7,110 nt of DNA from an uncultured Ruminococcus sp. (GCA_937902395.1 CALGTV010000105.1:1-7110); one strand, 5' to 3'; counted from the stretch's first letter, positions 1 through 6,885 are shown. Numbers and translations: made by a program. The notes: generated by a model not told the origin, from the sequence alone.

Positions 1-1459
1 CCTTGATTGTTTCCTTGTAAGCAACCTGAGGTGCACCTACGTTAGCCTCAACCTTGAACTCACGGAGGAGACGGTCAACGATGATATCGAGGTGAAGCTC
101 ACCCATACCAGCGATGATTGTCTGACCTGTCTCCTCGTCTGTCCATGTCTTGAAGGTAGGATCTTCTTCAGCAAGCTTGCCAAGAGCGATACCCATCTTC
201 TCCTGACCAGCCTTAGTCTTAGGCTCGATAGCGAGCTGGATAACAGGCTCTGGGAATTCCATGGATTCGAGAATTACAGGATGCTTCTCATCACAGAGTG
301 TGTCACCTGTAGTTGTATTCTTAAGACCAACAGCAGCAGCGATATCACCTGCGTAAACTGTTGTGAGGTCTTTTCTGTGGTTAGCGTGCATCTGAACGAT
401 ACGACCGAAACGCTCACGGTTGTCCTTTGTAGCGTTAAGAACTGTATCACCCTGATTTACAACACCAGAGTATACACGGAAGAATGCAAGCTTACCAACG
501 AATGGGTCAGTTGCAATCTTGAATGCGAGAGCTGCAAAAGGCTCTGTATCAGATGAAGGTCTTTCAGTTTCTTCATCTGTATCAGGGTTAATACCCTTGA
601 TAGCGGGAACGTCGAGTGGTGAAGGCATATAGTCGATGATAGCATCGAGAAGCTTCTGAACACCCTTGTTCTTGTAAGAAGTACCACAAACAACAGGTAC
701 CATTTCGTTAGCGATTGTAGCCTTTCTGATACAAGCCTTGATTTCCTCGATAGAGAGTTCGCCTTCTTCGAAGTACTTCTCCATGAGAGCCTCATCCTGC
801 TCAGCAACGTGCTCAACCATCTCATCGTGGTACTGCTGTGCCTTTTCCTTCATATCCTCAGGGATTTCCTCAACACGGATATCCTTTCCGAGGTCATCAT
901 AGTAAACGTAAGCCTTCATCTCAACGAGGTCAATGATTCCCTTGAACTCGTCTTCAGCACCGATAGGAAGCTGAATCGGAACGGCATTACACTTAAGTCT
1001 GTCCTTCATCATGTCAACAACACGATAGAAGTTAGCACCCATTATATCCATCTTATTTACATAAGCCATACGGGGTACCTTGTAGTTATCAGCCTGACGC
1101 CATACAGTTTCAGACTGTGGCTCAACGCCTCCCTTAGCACAGAGAACAGTTACAGAACCGTCAAGTACACGGAGTGAACGCTCAACTTCAACAGTGAAGT
1201 CAACGTGTCCGGGAGTATCAATGATGTTGAGTCTGTGACCTGCCCAGTAGGCAGTTGTAGCAGCAGAAGTGATTGTGATACCACGCTCCTGCTCCTGCTC
1301 CATCCAGTCCATAGTAGCGGAACCTTCGTGAGTCTCACCGATTTTGTAGTTTACACCGGTGTAGAAAAGGATACGCTCTGTGGTTGTAGTTTTACCGGCA
1401 TCAATGTGAGCCATGATACCGATATTTCTGGTATTTTCAAGTGAACAATCTCTTGCCAT
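1..1459 (-). CDS. fusA: Translation elongation factor G (EF-G), N-terminal 486 codons, cut by window edge
   Basis: EF-G is the cytosolic ribosomal GTPase that drives tRNA and mRNA translocation and, with RRF, ribosome recycling. The frame is open from the ATG at 1459 to the left edge with no stop, so about 200 C-terminal residues of a ~700-residue protein lie outside. Visible motifs: the P-loop AHIDAGKTT at residues 17-25, the switch I region ending in RGITIT (59-64), the switch II DTPGHVDF (81-88), and the NKMD guanine-specificity motif (135-138). Domain II and most of domain III follow, including GMGELHLDI (451-459), whose His456 is the position linked to fusidic acid resistance in other species and is wild type here. 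The start is preceded by an AGAGGAAG Shine-Dalgarno. It lies 27 nt after rpsG, so it is translated from the str operon transcript. tuf may follow to the left but is not visible. Confidence 0.98.
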   Translation of the reverse strand, partial: MARDCSLENTRNIGIMAHIDAGKTTTTERILFYTGVNYKIGETHEGSATMDWMEQEQERGITITSAATTAYWAGHRLNIIDTPGHVDFTVEVERSLRVLDGSVTVLCAKGGVEPQSETVWRQADNYKVPRMAYVNKMDIMGANFYRVVDMMKDRLKCNAVPIQLPIGAEDEFKGIIDLVEMKAYVYYDDLGKDIRVEEIPEDMKEKAQQYHDEMVEHVAEQDEALMEKYFEEGELSIEEIKACIRKATIANEMVPVVCGTSYKNKGVQKLLDAIIDYMPSPLDVPAIKGINPDTDEETERPSSDTEPFAALAFKIATDPFVGKLAFFRVYSGVVNQGDTVLNATKDNRERFGRIVQMHANHRKDLTTVYAGDIAAAVGLKNTTTGDTLCDEKHPVILESMEFPEPVIQLAIEPKTKAGQEKMGIALGKLAEEDPTFKTWTDEETGQTIIAGMGELHLDIIVDRLLREFKVEANVGAPQVAYKETIK

Positions 1460-1486
1460 AATATCTTCCTCTCACAATGACGCTGA

Positions 1487-1957
1487 TTACCAACGGTAGT
1501 GAGCAAACGCCTTGTTTGCCTCTGCCATCTTGTGTGTATCGTCACGCTTCTTGCAAGCGCCGCCTGTTCCGTTAAGAGCGTCGAGAATCTCTCCTGCAAG
1601 TCTTTCCTTCATTGTCTTCTCGTTTCTCTCTCTGGAATACTTTGTAATCCAACGGAGACCGAGAGTCTGACGTCTTTCAGGTCTAACCTCCATAGGAACC
1701 TGGTAAGTAGCACCACCGAGACGGCGAGCCTTTACTTCCAGTTCAGGCATAATGTTCTCCATTGCCTGCTCGAAAACCTCCAGTGCATCCTTACCTGTCT
1801 TTTCAGCAACGATTTCAAATGCACCATAAACTATCTTCTGAGCGACGCCCTTCTTACCGTCTAACATGATATTGTTGATGAGACGTGTAACGAGCTTTGA
1901 ATTGTATACAGGATCCTGTAATACATCACGCTTAGCGATTTTACCTCTTCTTGGCAT
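1487..1957 (-). CDS. rpsG: 30S ribosomal protein S7
   Basis: S7 is a primary 16S rRNA binding protein that nucleates assembly of the 30S head and lines the E-site and mRNA exit region. The 156-residue product matches the family's usual length. It begins MPRRGKIAKRDV, carries the conserved beta-hairpin segment ARRLGGATYQVPMEVRPERR (about residues 77-96), and ends HKMAEANKAFAHYRW. An in-frame ATG six codons upstream (1975) exists, but the ATG at 1957 is chosen because it gives the canonical N terminus and has AAGGAGG (1966-1972) eight nt upstream; that sequence would lie inside the longer version. It is the second gene of the str operon, 232 nt after rpsL and 27 nt before fusA. S7 is the autogenous repressor of the str operon in E. 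coli; whether that applies here is unknown. Confidence 0.98.
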   Translation of the reverse strand: MPRRGKIAKRDVLQDPVYNSKLVTRLINNIMLDGKKGVAQKIVYGAFEIVAEKTGKDALEVFEQAMENIMPELEVKARRLGGATYQVPMEVRPERRQTLGLRWITKYSRERNEKTMKERLAGEILDALNGTGGACKKRDDTHKMAEANKAFAHYRW

Positions 1958-2189
1958 TTCGCTTCCCTCCTTCACATAGATTCATGAATTCATAGGTACT
2001 CGTGATGACCGATTACTGCTTATTCAGCTTCACTTCACCGATCATTTCCGTCAAGACCAATGCAGAGGTACAATATAAAAATCTATATAATCTCCGCATT
2101 TATCCTGCGATAGTAGTTATCCTATTTTAACTAATGCACGGCTTTTTGTGGTATGCCGCAAACCTTACGCGGATTGAGTCCGCACACTC
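1958..2189 (-). other. Long structured rpsL-rpsG spacer (232 nt)
   Basis: There is no convincing gene here. Read as mRNA, a stem-loop sits just after the rpsL stop: core GCGGA/UCCGC, extendable by wobble pairs to 8 bp (2166-2186) with loop CUCAA. Next comes UUUGCGG-CAUA-CCACAAA (2145-2162), a 7-bp stem with one C-A mismatch. Further on is the inverted repeat TAGTTA-8 nt-TAACTA (2114-2133). None is followed by a U-tract, so these are not classical terminators, and rpsG and fusA presumably depend on read-through from the rpsL promoter. I found no convincing -35/-10 pair: the TTGACG near 2052 has no matching -10. The hairpins could be processing sites or an S7 regulatory site, by analogy with the rpsL-rpsG intercistronic site of E. 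coli. That function is inference. Confidence 0.45.
1966..1972 (-). promoter_or_regulatory. Shine-Dalgarno of rpsG that fixes its start
   Basis: AAGGAGG on the minus strand lies eight nt before the ATG at 1957. It supports that start over the upstream in-frame ATG at 1975, which would place this site inside the coding region. Confidence 0.85.
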
Positions 2190-2606
2190 TTACTTCTGCT
2201 TAGGTCTCTTAGCGCCGTACTTAGAACGGGACTGAAGTCTGTTAGCAACACCCTGAGCATCGAGAGCGCCTCTGATGATGTGGTAACGCACACCGGGGAG
2301 ATCCTTAACACGTCCGCCTCTGATGAGAACAACGCTATGCTCCTGAAGGTTGTGGCCGATACCTGGAATGTAAGAAGTTACCTCGTAGCCGTTTGTGAGC
2401 TTTACTCTGGCAATCTTTCTCATAGCTGAGTTAGGCTTCTTAGGTGTAGCAGTTCTAACAGCAGTGCAAACGCCTCTCTTCTGAGGTGAGCTCTGGTTGA
2501 TCTGAACCTTCTTCTTAGCATTGTAGCCCTTCTGGAGAGCAGGTGCAGTGGACTTTGTTTCAAGGTCCTTTCTTCCCTTACGAACCAGCTGATTAAATGT
2601 TGGCAT
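2190..2606 (-). CDS. rpsL: 30S ribosomal protein S12
   Basis: S12 sits at the 30S decoding centre and helps control tRNA selection accuracy. The 138-residue product starts MPTFNQLVRKGR and contains SSPQKRGVCTAVRTATPKKPNSAMRK (about 39-64) and the loop RGGRVKDLPGVRYH (about 97-110). The length and the roughly 13-residue insert around residues 15-40 are typical of Firmicutes S12 compared with the shorter E. coli form. Lys56 in TPKKPNS and Lys101 in RVKDLPG, the positions mutated in streptomycin-resistant strains (E. coli K42 and K87), are both wild-type lysine, so no S12-based resistance is predicted. Asp102 is the usual methylthiolation site. The start at 2606 has GGAGG six nt upstream. It is the first gene of the str operon, with its own strong promoter. 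Confidence 0.98.
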   Translation of the reverse strand: MPTFNQLVRKGRKDLETKSTAPALQKGYNAKKKVQINQSSPQKRGVCTAVRTATPKKPNSAMRKIARVKLTNGYEVTSYIPGIGHNLQEHSVVLIRGGRVKDLPGVRYHIIRGALDAQGVANRLQSRSKYGAKRPKQK

Positions 2607-2623
2607 AATCTTCCTCCTTTTTT

Positions 2624-2661
2624 AAAAAATGGGCACACTGTACAACTTGCACAGCATACCC
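2624..2661 (-). promoter_or_regulatory. 5'-end stem-loop with U-tract in the rpsL leader
   Basis: On the minus strand, positions 2661 to 2631 form a near-continuous 15-bp stem (GGGUAUGCUGUGC against GUACAGUGUGCCC, with four G-U wobbles plus two A-U pairs near a one-base apex that would open into the loop). It is followed by A and six U residues (2629-2624), then six A residues and GGAGG. The predicted transcription start (about 2659-2661) coincides with the stem's base, so the rpsL mRNA would begin with this hairpin. The shape is that of an intrinsic terminator, but its position within the first ~37 nt is unusually early for attenuation. A 5'-protective stem-loop or a control on initial elongation is equally possible. 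The structure is seen; the function is inference. Confidence 0.65.
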
Positions 2662-2665
2662 ATAT

Positions 2666-2694
2666 ATTATATCTTATTAAATCCTGTTTGTCAA
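2666..2694 (-). promoter_or_regulatory. Perfect-consensus sigma-A promoter of the str operon
   Basis: On the minus strand, TTGACA (2694-2689), a 17-nt spacer and TATAAT (2671-2666) match the housekeeping consensus at all 12 positions. The predicted start is about 2659-2661, giving a leader of roughly 54 nt before the rpsL ATG. AT-rich sequence upstream could act as an UP element. This strength suits a ribosomal protein operon. Confidence 0.92.
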
Positions 2695-2796
2695 GGCTTA
2701 TTCCAAAATTTCTTCCGATTTTCTGAATATTTGGTTATTTCAGTCATTAAGCCGATAAAACGCAAAAGATAATTAGGCAAATTTATAGCATACCGC

Positions 2797-2820
2797 ACAA
2801 AGAAAGCGACATTTCTTTGT
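2797..2820 (-). terminator. Possible weak terminator hairpin after the GH5 gene
   Basis: A perfect 9-bp inverted repeat, ACAAAGAAA / TTTCTTTGT with a 6-nt loop, lies 17 nt past the GH5 stop. The 3' arm is U-rich when read leftward, but GCGG rather than a U-tract follows, so termination would be inefficient. It is the best candidate for ending the GH5 transcript before the rpsL promoter. Positions 2695-2796 hold nothing else I can support apart from AT-rich sequence upstream of the rpsL -35 box. Confidence 0.4.
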
Positions 2821-2831
2821 AGCTGTTGACT

Positions 2832-2851
2832 ATAAAATCAGACGATTTTAT
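2832..2851 (-). repeat. Perfect 8-bp inverted repeat spanning the GH5 stop codon
   Basis: ATAAAATC-AGAC-GATTTTAT (plus strand) is a perfect inverted repeat. The GH5 stop codon TGA falls at the junction of the loop and the downstream arm, so the last four codons form the 5' arm in the mRNA. No U-tract follows. It may add to 3'-end stability together with the next hairpin, or be chance in AT-rich sequence. Confidence 0.4.
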
Positions 2852-3854
2852 CAGTAATGCAGCTGAGCAGCCCGTCGGAAAGTCCGAAATCCATACCCTT
2901 ATAGCTCCACATTGCTCTGCCGATGCCATATTTGTCGAGAACGGAGTGGATATCTTTGTACCAGTTTACAGCGGATTCCGGGTCTGCCAGTTCATTTACG
3001 CCGTATTCGCCGCAGTAGAGCATAACATTGCGCTCCTGCGCGGTTTCAATAGCTTCACGGAAAATATTCTCAAAATATTCCGCAGAAAAGCCATTTTCCG
3101 GGATTATTCCCTCATAGGCTGAAATTTTTGCAGGACATTCAGCAGCAGCGGCTAAGAATTCAGCCTTGCCCATGGGATACTGAATACGATAATCCTTGGG
3201 CATATCCTCCAGCCAGTATGCTCCCTGATGAGTGAAAAGCAGGGGGTCATAGCAATGGAAATTATAGACAATATTTTCATCAAAAGGCTGTGCAATATGC
3301 TTAACAGTTGTAACGCTGTTGTTAAGATAGCTTCCAATGAGAATTTTAATATCGGGAGCAGCTTTGCGGATTTCAGCCACGGTACGCTCTGCAAGAGACA
3401 TCCATGGAGCATTATCCGTCTCGTCTACAACTTCATTGAGCAGTTCAAAAGCAAGTCTGTCAGCATATTTACCCAAACGGCGCGTAAACTCCGCCCAGAG
3501 AGCAATAAATCTGCAATTGAGCTCTTCATCGTAGAAAAGTCCCGATTCCTTTTGTTTAGCGTCAAAGCAGTATCCAGCCGCCTTGTGCAAATCAAGAACC
3601 ATATTCAGCCCATATTCTCCGCACCATTCAGCACAGTTTTCGATATACACGAAGCCACTTTCAATGAAATCGCCGTTTTTGTCCTGTACAAGCTCATAAT
3701 CGACAGGCAGTCTCACATGATCGAAACCCATATTTCTGATATTTTCGATATCACTTTTTACAATAAACGTATCACAATGCTCCTTTGTCAGCACTGTTTG
3801 AGAGAGCCAGCCGCCAAGATTTACACCTTTCTGATATCCGTTCCATTTTTTCAT
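2838..3854 (-). CDS. Glycoside hydrolase family 5 protein, probably cytoplasmic beta-glycanase or beta-glucosidase
   Basis: This 338-residue protein is a single GH5 (clan A) TIM-barrel domain with retaining chemistry. Near the N terminus is GVNLGGWL (10-17), a motif shared with exo-beta-1,3-glucanase-like GH5 enzymes. Arg48 in HVRLP, His90 in LDLHKAAG, the general acid/base Glu141 in ELLNE, His200 in NFHCYDP, the nucleophile Glu283 in CGEYGV, and Trp316 in MWSYKGMDFG form the expected active-site set, all intact. There is no signal peptide, carbohydrate-binding module or dockerin, so it should work inside the cell on imported oligosaccharides, not on polymers. Substrate cannot be read from sequence; glucans, mannans or glycosylated small molecules are possible. 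The start at 3854 has GAGGTGA six nt upstream. It stands alone between the trk and str units with its own promoter. Confidence 0.9.
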   Translation of the reverse strand: MKKWNGYQKGVNLGGWLSQTVLTKEHCDTFIVKSDIENIRNMGFDHVRLPVDYELVQDKNGDFIESGFVYIENCAEWCGEYGLNMVLDLHKAAGYCFDAKQKESGLFYDEELNCRFIALWAEFTRRLGKYADRLAFELLNEVVDETDNAPWMSLAERTVAEIRKAAPDIKILIGSYLNNSVTTVKHIAQPFDENIVYNFHCYDPLLFTHQGAYWLEDMPKDYRIQYPMGKAEFLAAAAECPAKISAYEGIIPENGFSAEYFENIFREAIETAQERNVMLYCGEYGVNELADPESAVNWYKDIHSVLDKYGIGRAMWSYKGMDFGLSDGLLSCITDKIV

Positions 3855-3890
3855 TAAGTATCACCTCATATAAATTAAGTTGTTGAGGTA

Positions 3891-3919
3891 ATTATATCAC
3901 ATTGTATTACATCTGTATA
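3891..3919 (-). promoter_or_regulatory. Extended -10 promoter of the GH5 gene
   Basis: On the minus strand TATAAT (3896-3891) is preceded by TGA, giving an extended -10 element (TGnTATAAT). A weaker -35, TATACA (3919-3914, four of six matches), lies 17 nt away. The predicted start is near 3884, about 30 nt before the ATG. I saw no clear cre-like catabolite operator or repressor palindrome next to it. Confidence 0.7.
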
Positions 3920-3994
3920 CCATTTTTATTAAATACATAGTAAAATAATGATGTAATTTTAAGTAAATCTCAATTAAATCATTCTTAATTAATT

Positions 3995-4020
3995 AAAAAC
4001 GGACGATTAAAAACCGTCCG
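3995..4020 (-). terminator. Intrinsic terminator of the trkA-trkH operon
   Basis: The minus strand reads CGGACG, a 9-nt loop (GUUUUUAAU), CGUCCG, then UUUUU. It is a GC-rich 6-bp stem, extendable by a G-U pair, directly followed by a U-tract nine nt after the trkH stop codon. This is a standard Rho-independent terminator and separates the potassium operon from the GH5 gene. Confidence 0.88.
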
Positions 4021-4028
4021 CCAATATA

Positions 4029-5468
4029 TCAATATTTTTTTCTTATGCCAAAAAGCATTATCAAAGGATAGATTTCAAGTCGTCCTATAAGCATATCAAA
4101 ACACAAAACAAGCTTTGAAAACGCGCTGAATCCGCCGAAATTTCCTGTTGTATCAAGTCTGCCCAAACCAAAACCGATATTATTCATACAAGTCGTTACA
4201 GCAGATATATTCTCCTCGATTGTAAAACTATCAAAAGAAAGCATAAGTACAGAAAATGCATAAATCAGCATAAACAGTATAAAATAATTGCTCGCACCGC
4301 GGATAACATCTTTTTCAACGGGTTTTCCGTCCATTTTAACAGTTGCAACAGCGCGAGGGCTTACAATATATTTCAATTCTCTGATACCTGTCTTTACTAT
4401 AATAAGTATACGTGATACTTTCATACCGCCGCCTGTAGAACCTGCGCAGGCACCCACAAACATCAACAGAACCAACAATGTCTGAGCAAAATTATTCCAT
4501 TCACCCGTATCAGTAGTGGCAAATCCTGTTGATGTTATAGTTGAACAAACCATAAAAAATGTTCTTCGGAGTGATTCCAGTACAGAGCCATAATGCTCGA
4601 CGAGACTTATACCTATAACACCTGTAGCACATACAATTACGCCAAGATATACACGAAGTTCCTCATTTTTAAATACAAGAGCAAATTTCTTTATAGCAAG
4701 GAAATAGTACAAATTGAAGTTCACACCAAACAGGAGTATAAATATTGCAATCGCCATTTCAATTGCCGGGCTGTTATAATGAGCTATACTGTCATTCCAG
4801 AGAGAAAATCCTCCCGTACCCGCAGATGAACAAGCGTGAATAATCGCATCATACAGCGGCATTTTCAATATAACAAGAACAATTACCTCCGCAAGAGTAA
4901 GAGCAATATAAATCACATAAAGTATGCGTGCTGAAAAGCTTGATTTCGAAACAAGCCGTCCAACGTTAGGACCTGCACATTCCGCCCTCATCATATGCAT
5001 AGTGCGGACATCGTTACTATTCATTACTGCAAGCACAAACATCAGCACGCCCATACCGCCCAACCAGTGAGTAAAAGCACGCCAGAACATACACGACCTC
5101 GACATATGCTCCACATCACCGAGTATAGTTGAACCGGTTGTAGTAAATCCCGAAACAGTTTCAAACAAAGCGTCAATATAATTCGGTATCTCCCCCGATA
5201 TTACAAAGGGAAGCGCTCCAATAGCCGACATTGTAATCCACGAAGCCGCAACGCTGACAAATCCCTCCATTGAGTATACAGAGCGATTTTTCGGCTTCTT
5301 TATCGTGAATATAAAGGATATAAGCAACGTAATCAACGCAGGTATACCAAAAGTTACTGCAACATGGCTTTCACTGTAAATTATTCCCACAAATATGGGC
5401 AGCAGCATACACAGACCGACAATCCGCAGTATTTGTCCCATAATGTATATTATCATTCTGTAATTCAT
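4029..5468 (-). CDS. trkH: Potassium uptake protein, TrkH/KtrB family membrane subunit
   Basis: This is the channel-like membrane subunit of a K+ uptake system; it moves K+ inward when gated by the RCK protein encoded just upstream. The 479-residue hydrophobic protein has the four pore-repeat layout of the family. Each repeat carries its filter glycine: SGFTTTGS (106-113), SAGTGGFS (215-222), TSTGFATTD (312-320) and NNIGFGLG (429-436). The conserved GACAGSTGGGMKVSR (339-353) in the third repeat corresponds to the gating-loop region, and GRLEIYP (462-468) is the usual C-terminal signature. A TTG at 5492 would add eight residues and overlap trkA; the ATG at 5468 is preferred because MNYRMIIYIMG matches the family's usual start and AAGGAG (5481-5486) lies upstream, although its 12-nt spacing is long. 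It lies 16 nt after trkA and is followed by a terminator. Confidence 0.95.
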   Translation of the reverse strand: MNYRMIIYIMGQILRIVGLCMLLPIFVGIIYSESHVAVTFGIPALITLLISFIFTIKKPKNRSVYSMEGFVSVAASWITMSAIGALPFVISGEIPNYIDALFETVSGFTTTGSTILGDVEHMSRSCMFWRAFTHWLGGMGVLMFVLAVMNSNDVRTMHMMRAECAGPNVGRLVSKSSFSARILYVIYIALTLAEVIVLVILKMPLYDAIIHACSSAGTGGFSLWNDSIAHYNSPAIEMAIAIFILLFGVNFNLYYFLAIKKFALVFKNEELRVYLGVIVCATGVIGISLVEHYGSVLESLRRTFFMVCSTITSTGFATTDTGEWNNFAQTLLVLLMFVGACAGSTGGGMKVSRILIIVKTGIRELKYIVSPRAVATVKMDGKPVEKDVIRGASNYFILFMLIYAFSVLMLSFDSFTIEENISAVTTCMNNIGFGLGRLDTTGNFGGFSAFSKLVLCFDMLIGRLEIYPLIMLFGIRKKY

Positions 5469-5480
5469 ACGGCTTCTCTG

Positions 5481-5486
5481 CTCCTT
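5481..5486 (-). promoter_or_regulatory. Shine-Dalgarno of trkH overlapping the trkA stop
   Basis: AAGGAG on the minus strand shares two bases with the TAA stop of trkA (5487-5485) and precedes the ATG at 5468 by 12 nt. This suggests translational coupling. The alternative TTG at 5492 also has an AAGGA five nt upstream, inside the end of trkA, so a minor longer form is not excluded. Confidence 0.6.
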
Positions 5487-6843
5487 AGTCAAAAATTTCC
5501 TTCAGGTCTTCAAAGCCGCGGTTTGTGGTAACAACAACAACGCTGTCATTGAGCAAAATGCAGTCATCACCCTTTGGGATAATCAGTTCATTTCCGCGGA
5601 CAATGCTTGCAATAAGAATACCGCTTCTTAGTTTCAGCTTTTTAAGAGGAACTCCCAGATAATCCTTATTTTCACGTACAACGAATTCAATAGCTTCAAG
5701 CCTGTCATTTACAAGGCGATACAGCGTAGTTACACTGTTTCCGGTGGAGTTCTGCTTTGCACGGACATATTGTAAAATCTGGTCTACCATTATACTTTTC
5801 GGAGATATTACACTGTCAAGATTAAGCGTTTCCGAAAGTTGCATAAGATTCATGCGGTTTACCTTGGTAACGACTTTATTTACGCCATTATTTTTAGCAA
5901 GAAGGGACATAAGAATATTTTCCTCATCGATACCCGTAAGTGTGACAACAGCGTCAGCATCATAGACACGTTCCTCACGCAGAATATCCTGATCAGTACC
6001 GTCACCGCAGATAATGCTTACCTTATCGAGTCTCTCGCTGAGTTCAAGACATCGTTTTTCATCAATTTCAATTATCTTGACTTTTACGCCCATTTCACGC
6101 AGATGCTGAGCAAGATGATATCCCACTCTGCCGCCGCCAATGAGTACAGCAGATTTCACGCGCTTCTCACGATATGCAGAACTGATGCTCTTGAAAAACT
6201 TCACCATATTGCTGTGGGAAGCCGTAACGTGAATTTTATCTCCCGAATGGAGCACAAAATTTCCATTTGGTATTATAACATCGTCACCGCGCTGAACAGC
6301 ACAGATAAGTATATCGAGGCGAAGTCTTTTTGAAAGCTGAGAAAGAGCGATATTTTCGAGAATACTTCCCGATGTTATGCGTATTTCCGCAAGGTCAACC
6401 CTGCCCTTAGCAAAATTGTCAATATTTATAGCGTCAGGGTAACGAAGCACCTTTGCTATTTCGTTTGCGGAGTTGTAATCGGGATTCACCATCATGCTGA
6501 TACCCAATTCCTCACGCATAAATACAAGCTGCTTATTAAATTCAGGGTTGCGTACACGAGCTATACAGTGACGTGCTTTCATTTTTTTCGCAATAAGACA
6601 AGAGAGAATATTCACCTCATCAGAATCTGTCAGAGCAATAAATATCTTGCATTTATCCACGTCTGCTTCTTCAAGAATAGCAGTTTGTAAACAATTTCCC
6701 ACAATTCCCTTTACATCGGAATCGTTGATGATTGTCTGAATGCGGCTTTCATTTGTATCTATAATGGTTATGTTATGCTCCTCGCATAATATGCCGGCAA
6801 GTGAACTGCCGACTTTTCCGCCGCCTACGATAATAATATCCAT
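5485..6843 (-). CDS. trkA: Potassium transport regulator TrkA (two RCK repeats)
   Basis: TrkA is a cytosolic ring-forming protein that binds NAD(H) or nucleotides and gates the TrkH pore. The 452-residue product is a tandem duplication. RCK-N 1 has GGGKVG (7-12) and the acidic end of beta-2 in IIDT (Asp29). RCK-C 1 covers roughly 145-215. RCK-N 2 has GGGRVG (236-241) and IIEID (257-261), and RCK-C 2 covers roughly 370-450. Both nucleotide-binding loops are intact. A TTG at 6864 would add seven residues, but the ATG at 6843 is chosen: it gives the canonical MDIIIVGGGKVG and has GGAGG (6849-6853) five nt upstream, inside the longer form. It is first in the operon with trkH. RCK-C domains of related proteins can bind c-di-AMP; this is possible here but not shown. 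Confidence 0.96.
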   Translation of the reverse strand: MDIIIVGGGKVGSSLAGILCEEHNITIIDTNESRIQTIINDSDVKGIVGNCLQTAILEEADVDKCKIFIALTDSDEVNILSCLIAKKMKARHCIARVRNPEFNKQLVFMREELGISMMVNPDYNSANEIAKVLRYPDAINIDNFAKGRVDLAEIRITSGSILENIALSQLSKRLRLDILICAVQRGDDVIIPNGNFVLHSGDKIHVTASHSNMVKFFKSISSAYREKRVKSAVLIGGGRVGYHLAQHLREMGVKVKIIEIDEKRCLELSERLDKVSIICGDGTDQDILREERVYDADAVVTLTGIDEENILMSLLAKNNGVNKVVTKVNRMNLMQLSETLNLDSVISPKSIMVDQILQYVRAKQNSTGNSVTTLYRLVNDRLEAIEFVVRENKDYLGVPLKKLKLRSGILIASIVRGNELIIPKGDDCILLNDSVVVVTTNRGFEDLKEIFD

Positions 6844-6866
6844 ATTATCCTCCGTAAATTTCAATT

Positions 6867-6885
6867 ACCATATAATATATACGGT
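6867..6885 (-). promoter_or_regulatory. Short AU-rich hairpin in the trkA leader
   Basis: Read on the minus strand, ACCGUAUA-UAU-UAUAUGGU forms an 8-bp stem with one G-U pair, starting a few nt after the predicted transcription start (near 6888) and ending 13 nt before the GGAGG site. There is no U-tract, so it is not a terminator. The whole leader is only about 45 nt, too short for a ydaO/c-di-AMP or M-box riboswitch. It may stabilise the mRNA 5' end or be a chance feature. Confidence 0.4.

Noticed and set aside
92..556. Plus-strand open frame of 154 codons
   Set aside because: It lies entirely opposite fusA, whose minus-strand translation is unmistakable EF-G. The product is Cys/Ser/Thr-rich and matches nothing recognisable; it is an antisense shadow.
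1981..1996. Overlapping palindromes TTCATGAA and ATGAATTCAT upstream of rpsG
   Set aside because: They are short palindromes of simple composition just upstream of the ribosome binding site; no flanking promoter or operator supports a role.
2052..2060. TTGACG as a -35 box for an rpsG promoter
   Set aside because: There is no TATAAT-like hexamer 16-18 nt downstream on the minus strand, only GA-rich sequence.
2150..2794. GGTATGC or its complement recurring at 2150, 2654 and 2788
   Set aside because: A 7-bp word seen three times with no consistent spacing or orientation; compatible with chance, and two of the copies are already explained by hairpin arms.
3228..3857. Plus-strand open frame of 209 codons opposite the GH5 gene
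   Set aside because: The minus strand encodes a complete GH5 protein with intact active site, ribosome binding site and promoter. The opposite frame has no family resemblance and no supporting signals.
5839..6333. Plus-strand open frame of 164 codons opposite trkA
   Set aside because: It is an antisense frame of a complete two-RCK TrkA; no recognisable domain or promoter supports it.
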